Part shown: in pieces, positions 10,390 to 21,772 of the stretch
Position numbering within the stretch: position 1 is the stretch's first letter
How the letters are laid out: the number at the start of each line of letters is the position of its first letter
NCBI GenBank assembly: GCA_010909165.1
Contig: MU008173.1
Location: 434,001-498,000 of the forward strand
Direction of reading: 5' to 3'
Source of the DNA: Anthoceros angustus
Lineage: Eukaryota; Streptophyta; Anthocerotopsida; Anthocerotales; Anthocerotaceae
Length of the DNA: 64,000 nucleotides
Program-made: the position numbers and the translations under genes
The notes under the pieces: model-generated
The model's input: the letters and a program-made list of their open reading frames with translations, nothing else
What the model was told of the DNA's origin: nothing
The model's database searches: none

Positions 10390-12520
10390 CCATGTTAGGA
10401 GGTTGGTCTTCTCCTTGTGATTCTTGCTCCATTCTGCAAGATCAACCCCTCTTCCTTCTTTCCGCAAGGGCCAAGGTACTCGCCTCCCTTGCCGTCAAAT
10501 CCATGCTAGCGACCTTTGAATCCTGCTTCTTCCGGCCCTCCTACCATGGTAGGAGTCCCTCCTACCACGGTAGGAACTCCTCCTACCACGGTAGGAGTTC
10601 CCGGGTTGTTTCTTCTTCCTTACCCCTTCACAGGGTGATTCTTGCTCCATTCTGCAAGATCAACCCCTCTTCCTCTTCCTCCTCCCTCGGTGCAAGTTTC
10701 ACCCCGTTGCTTGGGACACTCTCCAAGTCTAAGGCTTCCGGTTGGACTTGCATGAGGGCCTCCCTATCATCGTCATGAGGTCCCAACATCCTCCTCTCAA
10801 GAAGTCGCAACAACTCGTTAGTGGCCTTGAGCACCTTGTTGTGAAGATGGGCTGCAAATCGTTGTTGTGCCATCTCCAATTCTTCGTAATCCTCAAGCCA
10901 TACTCCATGCTCACACTTGCTTTTGTAAGCATCTCGCTCAAGGCCAGCTCACCGCCTTGACATGGAGAGCCACATTCTCCGTCCTCTCATTGCGGTTGGC
11001 GGATCAATCTCTCTTGTAGGGCATAATCACCAAATCTCGCCTCCCTTGCCGTCAAATCCATGCTAGCACCTTTGAATCCTGCTTCTTCCGGCCCTCCTAC
11101 CACGGTAGGAACTCCTCCTACCACGGTAGGAACTCCTCCTACCCAGTAGGAGTTCCTACGGGGTCGTTTCTTCTTCCTTACCCCTTCACAGGGTGATTCT
11201 CTCCACCTTCTCCCGCTTCTCGCTTCTCCACAGTGCAAGTTTCTTCACCCTGTTGGGACACTCTCCAAGTCTAAGGCTTCCGGTTGGACTTGCATGAGGG
11301 CCTCCCTATCATCGTCATGAGGTCCCAACATCCTCCTCTCGGAGTCGCAACAACTCGTTAGTGGCCTTGAGCACCTTGTTGTGAAGATGGGCAAATCGTT
11401 GTTGTGCCATCTCCAATTCTTCGTAATCCTCAAGCCATACTCCATGCTCACACTTGCTTTTGTAAGCATCTCGCTCAAGGCCAGCTCACCGCCTTGACAT
11501 GGAGAGCCACATTCTCCGTCCTCTCATTGCGGTTGGCGGATCAATCTCTCTTGTAGGGCATAATCACCAAATCTCGCCTCCTCACCGCCAACATATGCTG
11601 CACCACTCATGACGGCCTTTCTCCTTTGCCATTTCTTCCTCCAACTCCCTATCCTCCTAGGGAGTTGTGCATTCTCTGCTGGACTTCTGCTCCATTTCCA
11701 ATCTTTGGACAAAATGTGTCCGTTCTTCCAGCTCTTCTTCCTTCAATTCCAGCCTCGGATTTCTCCCAGCTCCTTTTCCATGTCACTAATCTTCACTGTG
11801 TGGCTATGACCCGCTCATGTGCGCCTACTTGCCTTTGTGTCCTCATTTCTTTGCGAGATTGCTCGCCTTGACCTTTCCTCCATTAGCAGCACTTGCTTGT
11901 CTTCCGCCTTCTTTTCCATGTGCGCACCATGTGAGCAAGTTGCTCCACCTTCTCCTCTCGAGCTGCCAATTGCTTGGTAAGAGCCTTGTTCTCCGAATAT
12001 GATGGTTTGTTTCGGCCTTGTTTCAAGACTCTTTTCCAAGTGCTCCACTTGAGCTTCCATCCTCATAACATCCTCCTGTTGGGTTTCCGCCGCCACCGCA
12101 ATTTCCCTTGCTTGGTAGGTCCTTGTCTTCCGCCTCCTTCAAGAATTCAACTCTCCTCTTGGCGGCTCCTATGTCTACCTTGCTGAACATCTCCCTGCGC
12201 AGATCTCCTCCAACATGTCCAAGTCTAAGGCTTCCGGTTGGACTTGCATGAGGGCCTCCCTATCATCGTCATGAGGTCCCAACATCCTCCTCTCGGAAGT
12301 CGCAACAACTCGTTAGTGGCCTTGAGCACCTTGTTGTGAAGATGGGCTGCAAATCGTTGTTGTGCCATCTCCAATTCTTCGTAATCCTCAAGCCATACTC
12401 CATGCTCACACTTGCTTTTGTAAGCATCTCGCTCAAGGCCAGCTCACCGGTCTTGACATGGAGCCACATTCTCCGTCCTCTCATTGCGGTTGGCGGATCA
12501 ATCTCTCTTGTAGGGCATAA
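10390..12520 (-). pseudogene. ORF-X coiled-coil region, three tandem partial copies (element A)
   Basis: Three copies of a segment encode, on the minus strand, a helical stretch with YALQERLIRQPQ, ERDAYKSKCEHG, EDYEELEMAQQRF, AHLHNKVLKATNELLRLLER and GPHDDDREAL. Copies centre on about 10740-11050, 11270-11580 and 12220-12530. The heptad-like spacing of L, A and M suggests a coiled coil. Counterparts occur in the other elements of this window, where TARDAYKGRCEDG and GAHLHN are recognisable. I do not recognise the domain. Frames are broken. Confidence 0.55.
10538..10597. repeat. Inverted CCTACC/GGTAGG dyads, three in a row
   Basis: The first dyad, CTCCTACCATGGTAGGAG at 10538-10555, is a perfect 18-bp palindrome. 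The next two carry ACGG in place of ATGG and follow with about 20-bp spacing. The same motif recurs at about 11093-11155, 13374-13430, 15174-15230, 16661-16720 and 25376-25394. On the minus strand it encodes PTVVG or, in another frame, SYHGR-type linkers. Confidence 0.8.
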
Positions 12521-12529
12521 TCAGAAATC

Positions 12530-13170
12530 TACGCTCCCTCACCGCCAACATATCTTTTACCGCCTCATGACGGCCTTTCTCCTTTGCCATTTCTTCCTCC
12601 AACTCCCTATCCTCCTAGGGAGTTGTGCATTCTCCGTTCTTTGGACTTCTCGTTCCATTTCCAATCTTTGGACAAAATGTCCGTTCTTCCAGCTCTTCTT
12701 CCTTCAATTCCGACCTCGTGGTTTCTCCCAGCTCCTTTTCCATGTCACTAATCTTCACTGTGTGGCTATGACCCGCTCATGTGCGCCTACTTGCCTTTGT
12801 CTTTGCCCTCATTTCTGCGAGATTGCTCTCGTCTTGACCTTTCCTCCATTAGCAGCACTTGCTTGTCTTCCTTCTTTTCCCATGCGCACCATGTGAGCAA
12901 GTTGCTCCACCTTCTCCTCTCGAGCTGCCAATTGCTTGGTAAGAGCCTTGTTCTCCGAATATGATGGTTTGCCTCCAGCCTTGTTTCAAGACTCTTTCCA
13001 AGTGCTCCACTTGAGCTTCCATCCTCATAACATCCTCACCTTTGGGTTTGCTCGCCTACCGCAATTTCCCTTGCTTGGTAGGTCCTTGTCTTCTCGCCTC
13101 CGTCTTCAAGAATTCAACTCTCCTCTTGGCGGCTCCTTCTGAACATCTCCCTATCAGCATCTCCTCCAAC
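12530..13170 (-). repeat. Degenerate ORF-X sequence, second copy of the 11.6-12.2 kb block
   Basis: This repeats about 11580-12200 (blocks TCGAGCTGCCAATTGCTTGG and CGAATATGATGGTTTG occur in both). On the minus strand it encodes a charged, probably helical peptide (MRMEAQVEHLEKSLETR in the first copy). It differs from the first copy by short indels. Confidence 0.5.
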
Positions 13171-14329
13171 ATGTCTAAGTCTCCTTTCTTACCTCCGGAG
13201 ACTCAAGGCCTTTGCCTTGCTCATGGGATCTTACATCCCTTGCTTCCCTATGATGAGCTCCCGCTCATCACTTGGTGGGGCAACTCCTCCCACCGTGACT
13301 CCATCCGCTCGCCCACCTAACGGGCCGGTTGCCTTCTTATCTCCTTGGGAGCTTCCAAACCGTGACTTCCTTTCCTCCTACCGTGGTAGGAGGTGCTCCT
13401 AGTAGGACTACTTCCCACCGTGGTAGGACTAATTCTGCCCTAGGCCTTGTCATGAGAGGACGAAGGGGTCCCAAACCACCGTGGAACACCTCCCACCTCG
13501 CAGCGGATTCCCGCCATGGTAGGATCTATCCTACCTTCCATCTCCGCATCCTCCGCGGTCCAAACTTCAAATCCCCTACAACTTCTCCTTGCAAGTCCTC
13601 CTGCACATCCTCCGCCTATCTTTCTGAGGGATTCCTTCCGGCAATAATGTCCTGTGGTGCCGCTCACCTTTAGCCGCAGCACCAAGCACTCCTGTCCCTC
13701 TCCGTCAGAAGTACACAATGTTAAAGGGATGCTTGGAATCATCCAACTCCTTACTTGTGAGTAGCCCTCTACTTCCCACAAATGCACTAGATAAGTGCTA
13801 AGATAGCATGGCCTTGACCTGCCTTCATCCGACGCGTTGGGTTTCAACTTTTCCTGGTAGGTGTATGCTTCATACATGATGAGCCCCAATCCGCTTCGCT
13901 CCTTGAGTGATCTTCCATAGAAAATGGAGGAAGGTAGTGCTGAAATATGACACCCTTGGATTGCTCACCAAGCCCAAAACAATTCTTGTGAACAATCTCC
14001 ACTTGGGCTCCAAGATTTGGTCCGTCCGCCAACCATTCTTAGACTTAGCCTTCATGCCCCTTGCATAAGTGTAAGGGCTCCTTGGGAAGATCCGCCGTTG
14101 ATGCACGCTTGCCTCCTCGTTCCTTCCATCAACGTGATTCCGCTATCCTCGCTATCCTACCGCCATATACAGCGTATGCTCCTTACCCAACACCGTGGAT
14201 CCGTCTGCATGCTTTCTATCCGTAAGGCGGCCAATTCCTCTTCCGTCTGCAAATTAGCAAAACACTCTATCAATTCAAGGTAGGACCAATGTCGCCCATA
14301 CACCCACTCTAGTCAGATATTCTCCTGCG

Positions 14330-14850
14330 CCTATGGTCGAAAGTCCGAACAAAATAACACTTCCTCGGATGGAGTTTCATGTTCGATTCTCTGCATCTCT
14401 GGAAACAACATCTTAAATGATCTAGATGCGTGCTCCCGAACACACGAAATCATCTAGGAATACTTCCATGAACTTCCGTAAGAAATCTCGGAATATAGCG
14501 TTCACCACTCGTTGAAAGGTGGTGAGCGTTACACAACCCGAAGGGCAGCTTGGAATAAGCGTAAGTGCCCCAATCTGTTGTGAACGTAGTCTTATCCTGA
14601 TCCTCCTTCCTCAACGAAATCGATTGTAACCCGAGTACCCATCCAGAATCACATTTCATGGCCAGCCACTGTCTAGCTGTCCATGAAAGGCAAGGTGGTG
14701 GTCCTTCGTTGCTTCATTAAGTTTCAAACTCGACACACCGAACCTTTCCTGTTTACAATTACGATGGGAGCAACCCACTCACCTAGTAAGCACTGGATAA
14801 TCACCTGCCCAAGTATTGGTCCAGATCCTTGACGACCATGGAATACTTGG
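14330..14850 (-). pseudogene. RT fragment, degenerate copy (element A, left)
   Basis: Minus-strand peptide with SISLRKEDQDKTTFTTDWG and YAYSKLPFGLCNA, followed by a frame break and recognisable pieces of the palm. It matches the better RT copy at 17520-18180. Confidence 0.7.
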
Positions 14851-16079
14851 GATTCAAGATTTGGTCCGTCCAACCATTCTTGGACTTAGCCTTCATGCCC
14901 CTTGCATAAGTGTAAGGGCTCCCTTGGGAAGATCCGCCGTTGATGCACGCTTGCCTCGCTCGTTCCTTCCATCAACGTGATTCCGCTATCCTCGCTATCC
15001 ACTGCCATATACAGCGTATGCTCCTTACATCCCTTGCTTCCCTATGATGAGCTCCCGCTCATCACTTGGTGGGGCAACTCCTCCCACCGTGACTCCATCC
15101 GCTCGCCCACCTAGCAGGGGCCGGTTGCCTTCTTATCTCCTCTTGGGAGCTTCCAAACCGTGACTTCCTTTTCCCTCCTACCGTGGTAGGAGGTGCTCCT
15201 AGTAGGACTACTTCCTACCGTGGTAGGACTAATTCTGCCCGTAGGCCTTGTCATGAGGACGAAGGGGTCCCAAACCCTGGGAACACCTCCCACCCTCGCG
15301 GAGATTCACCGCCATGGTAGGATCTATCCTACCTTCCATCTCCGCATCCAGCGGTCCAAACTTCAAATCCCCTACAACTTCTCCTTGCAAGTCCTCCTGC
15401 ATCCTCGGCCTATCTTTCGGAGGATTCCTTCCGGCAATAATGTCCGGTGGTCTTCGGCACCTCCTTTAGCAAAGCACCAAGCACTCCTGTCCCTCTCACA
15501 GTAAGTACACAATGTTAAAGGGATGCTTGGAATCATCCAACTCCTTACTTGTGAGTAGCCCTCTACTTCCCACAAATGCACTAGATAAGTGCTAAGATAG
15601 CATGACCTTGTACATCTTCATCCGACGCGTTGGGTTTTAACTTTTCCGGTGGTAGGTGTATGCTTCATACATGATGAGCCCCAATCCGGCTTCGCTCCTT
15701 GAGTGATCTTCCATAGAAAATGGAGGAAGGTAGTGCTGAAATATGACACCCTTGGATTGCTCACCAAAACAATTCTTGTGAACAATCTCCACTTGGGCTC
15801 CAAGATTTGGTTGGTCCGTCCATTCTTGGACTTAGCCTTCATGCCCCTTGCATAAGTGTAAGGGCTCCCTTGGGAAGATCCGCCGTTGATGCACGCTTGC
15901 CTCCTCGTTCCTTCCATCAACGTGATTCCGCTATCCTCGCTATCCGGCTGCCATATACAGCGTATGCTCCTTACGTCCAACACCGTGGATCCGTCCGTCG
16001 TTTCTATCCGTAAGGCGGCCAATTCCTCTTCCGTCTGCGCAAATTAGCAAAACACTCCTCTATCAATTCAAGGTTGGTG

Positions 16080-16456
16080 TAGGACCAATGTCGCCCATAC
16101 ACCCACTCTAGTCAGATATTCTCCTCTCTGCTTACATGGTGAAAATGCTGAACAAAATAACACTTCCTGGATGGAGTTTCATGTTCGATTCTGCATCTCT
16201 GGAAACAACATCTTAAATGATCTAGATGCGAGTTCGCCTCCGAACACGAAATCATCTAGGAATACTTCCATGAACTTAGTGAAATCTCGGAATATAGCGT
16301 TCACCACTCGTTGAAAGGTGGCGGGGCGTTACACAACCCGAAGCTTGGAATAAGCGTAAGTGCCCCAATCGGTTGTGAGCGTAGTCTTATCTGATCCTCC
16401 TTCCTCAACGAAATCGATTGTAACCCGAGTACCCATCCGAGCTTGCATTTCATGGC
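16080..16456 (-). pseudogene. RT fragment, degenerate copy (element A, middle)
   Basis: The same RT segment as at 17520-18180 but shorter: the N-terminal side is cut at 16456, where the sequence jumps into the next ORF-X copy. Several small deletions break the frame. Confidence 0.65.
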
Positions 16457-17432
16457 CCACATGTCTAAGTCTCCTTTCTTACCTCCGGAGACTCAAGGCC
16501 TTTGCCTTGCTCATGGGATCTTACATCCCTTGCTTCCCTATGATGAGCTCCCGCTCACTTGGTGGGGCAACTCCTCCCACCGTGACTCCATCCGCTCGCC
16601 CACCTAACGGGCCGGTTGCCTTCTTATCTCCTTGGGAGCTTCCAAACCGTGACTTCCTTTCCTCCTACCGTGGTAGGAGGTGCTCCTACCACAGGACTAC
16701 TTCCTACCGTGGTAGGACTACCCCCACAGGTCATGAGAGGACGAAGGGGTCCCAAACCAGTGGGAACACCTCCCACCTCGCAGCGGATTCGCCATGGTAG
16801 GATCTATCCTACCTTCCATCTCCGCATCCTCCGCGGTCCAAACTTCAAATCCCCTACAACTTCTCCTTGCAAGTCCTCCTGCACATCCTCCGCCTATCTT
16901 TCTGAGGGATTCCTTCCAATAATGTCCTGTGTGGTGCGGCACCTCCTTTAGCCGCAAAGCACCAAGCACTCCTGTCCCTCTCCGGCCGTAAGTACACAAT
17001 GTTAAAGGGATGCTTGGAATCATCCAACTCCTTACTTGTGAGTAGCCCTCTACTTCCCACAAATGCACTAGATAAGTGCTAAGATAGCATATGACCTGCC
17101 TTCATCCGACGCGTTGGGTTTCGAACTTTTCCTTGGTAGGTGTATGCTTCATACATGATGAGCCCCAATCCGCTTCGCTCCTTGTGATCTTCCATAGAAA
17201 ATGGAGGAAGGTAGTGCTGAAATATGACACCCTTGGATTGCTCACCAAGCCCAAAACAATTCTTGTGAACAATCTCCACTTGGGCTCCAAGATTTGGTCT
17301 GTCCGCCACCCGTTCTTAGACTTAGCCTTCATGCCCCCTTGCATAAGGGTAAGGGCTCCCTTGGGAAGATCCGCCGTTGATGCACGCTTGCCTCCGCTTG
17401 TTCCTTCCATCAACGTGATTCCGCTATCCTCG

Positions 17433-18180
17433 CTATCCTACCGCCATATACAGCGTATGCTCCTTACCCAACACCGTGGATCCGTCGCTTTCTATCCGTA
17501 AGGCGGCCAATTCCTCTTCCGTCTGCAAATTAGCAAAACACTCTATCAATTCAAGGTTGGTGTAAGACCAATGTCGCCCATACACTCTATCAGATATTCT
17601 CCTCTCACGCCCATGGTCGAAAGTCTGAACAAAATAACACTTCCCTGGATGGAGTTTCATGTTCGATTCTCTGCATCTCTGGAAACACTGTCTTAAATGA
17701 TCTAGATGCAGGTTCCGCCTCCCGAACACACAGAAATCATCTAGGAATACTTCCATGAACTTCCGTAAGAAATCTCGGAATATAGCGTTCACCACTCGTT
17801 GAAAGGTGGCAGGAGCGTTACACAACCCGAAGGGCAGCTTGGAATAAGCGTAAGTGCCCCAATCGGTTGTGAACGTAGTCTTATCCTGATCCTCCTTCCT
17901 CAACGAAATCTGATTGTAACCCGAGTACCCATCCGAAATCATACATTTCATGGCCAGCCATGTTCTAGCACGTCCATGAAAGGCAAGGTGGTGGTCCTTC
18001 TTCGTTGCTTCATTAAGTTTCACGAAATCACAGAACCTTTCCTGTTGCTTCTTGGGTACAATTACGATGGGAGCAACCCACTCCGTAAGCCTTTGGATAA
18101 ATCACCACCAAGTATTGGTCCGATTGATCCTTGGCGACCATGGAATACTTGGGATTCGTGTATTGCTTGATCCTTACGGT
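17433..18180 (-). pseudogene. Ty3/gypsy reverse transcriptase fingers and palm, joined to ORF-X
   Basis: The best RT copy. It reads ERFCDFVKLNEATKKD, DGYSGYNQI, TTFTTDWGTYAYSKLPFGLC, NAPATFQRVVNAIF, the catalytic box EVFLDDFCVFG and HPGKCYF. These match Ty3/gypsy RT, with FLDD in place of the common YVDD or FMDD. Directly after KCYF the reading passes into the ORF-X start (YGRHWSYTNLELIE) instead of GHVVS and RNase H, so RT thumb, RNase H and integrase are missing. The enzyme could not be functional as it stands. Confidence 0.85.
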
Positions 18181-18960
18181 GTCTTGCCTCCTTCAAATCA
18201 ATTCGATGTATCCCGGTTCCTCGAATTCTGTCATGTCGTAATCTTGAAGGCAAACACATCGACATACTCCCTAAGCATGCTCTGAAACTCTTCCTTTTCC
18301 ACATCCTAGATACCTAGAAACCTTGACTACCTTGGGTTCTAACTCTAAGTCCTCCACCGCGTCGGATCTACATAGGTTCCTTGGTGCTGCCTATCTTGGT
18401 TCGGATCCCTCTTAGGAAAGTCTCGCTCATAAGCTTTGCCCTTCAAAGGCTACTCCTTCTCTATGGGCCTCATCTTGATTCTTCTATGACTTCCTCTATA
18501 TGTAAGCAGTACACCAAATCACTCTTTATTTGACCTCGTGAGGACCCCGATATGCTCGATCCTTTGCAGGAGCTTACCCGTGCTACAGGTGTACCGTCGG
18601 TGGGTTGCAGACTCCCCTCATAAGGAGCCTTACTCCATGACACAAAGCAATCGCCGCAGTCGTATCTTGGACTTGAAGGTGATGCCACTCGACCAAATCA
18701 AAAACACACGTACCATACAACCAAGGCCTACCTATCAAAACCTTATAGCCTAGATCCGAAACCGGCGCATCACAATGTAGGTAAGATGGAAGGTGAGTCC
18801 CCAATTCAGTGGGCACGTCCTTGACACCCTAGTGGCTTTCTCCTTGCAGTCGGCCATCCGTAAAAATACTCGGGCGGGTGAAACTCGGTGAACCCGAGTT
18901 GATGAGCCGTCTCCTCCGTCATCAAGTTGACTCGATCCGAATCTAATGGCACGTCGGGCA
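18181..18960 (-). pseudogene. Retropepsin-like protease region of element A
   Basis: The minus strand reads PLDSDRVNLMTEETAHQLG, then a MADCKEK segment, DVP-TELGTHLPSYL and DLGYKVLIGRPWLYGT. This is the order of a Ty3/gypsy aspartic protease: the catalytic D-S/T-G box (here DSD), the NLMTEETA helix and the late LIGRPWL motif. Frames shift two or three times. The position between gag and RT fits. Confidence 0.7.
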
Positions 18961-19299
18961 CCAAACACCCGCAATTTCAACCTCAATCTCGGGTGCCCCA
19001 AATCAATGAGTTCGACCACATTTACCTCCGCCGCTTTCTCCTCCTACTACTTGAGGATTCCCACGATCGCCTCCTTCACAATTTTGCGGGATCTCGGACT
19101 CACAAGCAAGCATCTCGGTGACCACAAATTCGCGGTCAAGTAATGCGTCGTGGCCGGAGATTTTATCGACAAGGTTTCCTCCCGCTTGCAGCCACAGCTG
19201 GTCGACTCCGACCTTATTGGTAAAGCTTCGATTCCATGATCCCTCCTATCGGTTGGGACCCATACCGGCGGATCAATAATTTACGGCTCGCCATTTCTT

Positions 19300-21650
19300 C
19301 CATCGGGTGAGCTGTTTAGCTCATCTTCCGGCATCGCCGCTACTTCTCGGTGATGTCGGGAGGAAGCGTGGTTCGTTCCTCCTCTCCTTGACCTGCCCGC
19401 AGCAGTGGTGCAGTCTACTTTGTGGGCCTCCCTCTCCTCACGCTTGGGCGCGTCTCCGGAGGCCAGGTGAGTCGTCCCTCACCTTCCTCCGCTTCCTTTC
19501 CTCTGTTCGCCGTTTTCCGTACCTCGGCCTTTCTCCCGCTTGATCGGTGGTCACCTTGGCCACCATCAATCCTTCATCCGCACTCATCTCTCCTTCCTTC
19601 CTCACGATCACGATGTCTGCTGGATCCGTCGAGGAATCATACTCCGCCTCCACCTTGACCGTGTCGTGGTCACGTGATCGCGGTTTGAGTTGGGCCTTGC
19701 CTCCTCTGCCCAGTTATAAATCTGGTGTGGTGCCACTCGCGCCACCCGCACAGGATCCCCATTTTATGTCCCAATTCCTTACTTGACAAAAGGGTACATA
19801 GCCCACTTGTTTTCGTGGTTACGGACATTCATTTGAGTAGTGACACGGTGCTCCATTGTAACAACACCCACTGGAAATTGCCTCTGCGATGGATCGGTCT
19901 CCATGGTCTGGCGATGTCGGTCGCGATCCATACCTCGAGGGGGTGGTGTGGTCGGTTGGTAAGTCGCCCTCATGGATTGAGGTGGACTTCCGGTGACGCT
20001 TGCACGATAAGCTTCATCCACATACCAATAGTCCCCGGCATGGCGGTGTCCACATGGTTTACCGCATGTCGTGGTGCCGCGAATACATTCCGGTTGGTGT
20101 GTCCGTTTGATGACAAATTGAGCAATACACCAAGCGCCTTGCGTGAGGAGATCTTCGTGGAGCTTGATTCTTCACTTTGACCTCTAACTCGGTCAATCTT
20201 GGTCAAAGCCTCCACTTGTCCGCAATTCCTCCTCTGCAGACGTTTCTCCCTTCCTCCATCCGGACCGTCTTCCCTTCCTCTCCTTCTCCAATGCGTTCCG
20301 CTTCTTCCTTGTCGTTTGACCTTCTCCGGGTCCTTCTTTATTCGCCGTTCGTAGGCCTTTTACGATTCCTCATCCGATGTGGAGCTTTCTTGAGTTCGCT
20401 ATCCTCGCTTTTATGAGGACGAGGGTGACGAGCTGGAGGAGGTGGCGAGGAAGGCGAGCTAGATCTCTCGATCCTTCCTCTTCTTATGACCGCCTCTTCT
20501 TCTTCTCCTCCCTAACTCGGCGGACTCCCATTCCTCGGAAGCGGAGGCCCCTTAACGTCTTCGTCCCACGCTGCGGTGTACCTCCATTTTCGAGACAAGC
20601 CACTCAAACCAATCCAGCGCTTGCTCTTGTGAGTACCAGTGGTGGATCCCGGCCTCTCGGGTGCACATTTGAACTCGATCCGGATACCATAAAACCTCTC
20701 CACATAATCAAACAAAGATTCTCGTTTCTTCCTCGAGGGTCCTCAACTTTGCTAAAGTGTGGTGTGCATGGCCCTCGAACCGATTCGAAGGCTGAGCTTC
20801 CCAATCGGCGACCCGAATTATAGGTGCGACCATACCCTTATGCATGCCCTCTCAGATCCGGAAAAATCGTGATCGATCGGCGACTCCATCCTCCAAGTTA
20901 GCGTGGGAGACATGCTCAAAGTTCTTACAAAGCGCCTCGCGTCATCTCCCTTCTTCTTCGCCGAATTTGGCGTATTCTTGGCGACTATGAAGTTGGGCGG
21001 TCCTCCTCCTCCACCAACTCCACTCATGTTGCTCGGTCGGAGTGTCCCGCACGGACCAACACTCCTCTCGCCGGGTAACGAAACAAATCGGGATCCTTGA
21101 GGAGTAGCGACCTCCCTCTAGTTCGTCCCAAAGATCAATCGATCGATTCGATCGAGTCGTTCCGCCAAATCCTCCGACCAAGCACACTCCCGCTCACGAC
21201 CTCGTCGTCCTCGATCTTGGAGATGAGGTGGTGTCACCGCTTTGAGAAGCAAAGCGTCGCGGGCGTTCGCGGCGGTTGTGGGCAACTCGTGCTCGGAGGC
21301 GCGACCCTTCCTAAATCCGGACACCAGCTTCTCTTCTCGACCTCCTTCCTCTCTCGGTGATCTCGCCTCTTCCTCCTCCACTTTTTCTCAGCCGTTCCGC
21401 TCCGCCTTAGGCGACTTCTTCCACGTCCCGTAACTCTACTTCCTCCGCTGCCTCGAGTAGCGGCGGTGTCTCTTCCAGTGATTTCTTCGCAAGGCTCGTA
21501 AATCTCTTGCGGTGACGGCGGTGGTGACCTTCGCGTGTATCTCCCTAGATCGACCCATCGACATACGCAACCATCCTCATGTCCTCCAACCCGAGTTAAG
21601 GAAGCAAACCACACCTCTAGTGTCTCAACCATTCACCCGATGACAACTTA
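19300..21650 (-). pseudogene. Gag region of element A
   Basis: Disrupted frames carry a glycine-rich start (MSGVGGGGGPPNF near 21027), a core with FDYVERFYGIRIEFK near 20715 and a possible degenerate zinc knuckle (TCGKPCGHRHAGD) near 20060. Retroviral Gag is a nucleocapsid precursor that packages element RNA. The first part is homologous to the gag scrap at 39030-39756. No continuous ORF remains. Confidence 0.6.
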
Positions 21651-21749
21651 AAGGCGTGAGCTTCTTCCTCACAACACATGGTGACCCTCGGTCCCTTCTC
21701 AAGCATGCTGACCTAGCGATGGAAACCACAAAACTTCAACCTTTCAACA

Positions 21750-21772
21750 ACAAATCCCGGCAGCGCCAAAAA
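21750..21772 (-). promoter_or_regulatory. Primer-binding site of element A
   Basis: Directly after the LTR end, the minus strand reads TTTTTGGCGCTGCCGGGATT. It resembles the plant gypsy PBS complementary to tRNA-Asp (TGGCGCCGTTGCCGGGG) with a 3-nt gap. This sets the element orientation: internal sequence lies to the left. Confidence 0.65.

Larger units (their letters stand above)
13171..17520 (-). repeat. Three tandem partial copies of an RT/ORF-X segment (element A)
   Basis: Copies start near 13171, 15028 and 16461 and are about 1.4-1.7 kb. Each encodes on the minus strand the ORF-X amino part (YTNLELIE, STTFLHFLWKI, YLSTYLVHLWEVEG, LLTSKELDDSKHPF) downstream of an RT scrap. Joins sit at short matches: near 14862, 15028 and 16456 the sequence jumps back to an earlier point of the unit. 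The first and third copies begin with ATGTCTAAGTCTCC. All copies are frame-broken. Confidence 0.7.

Noticed and set aside
10538-10597. CRISPR array
   Set aside because: Repeats are palindromic dyads of about 18 bp with short, repeated spacers inside a retroelement coding region in a eukaryote; no cas genes.
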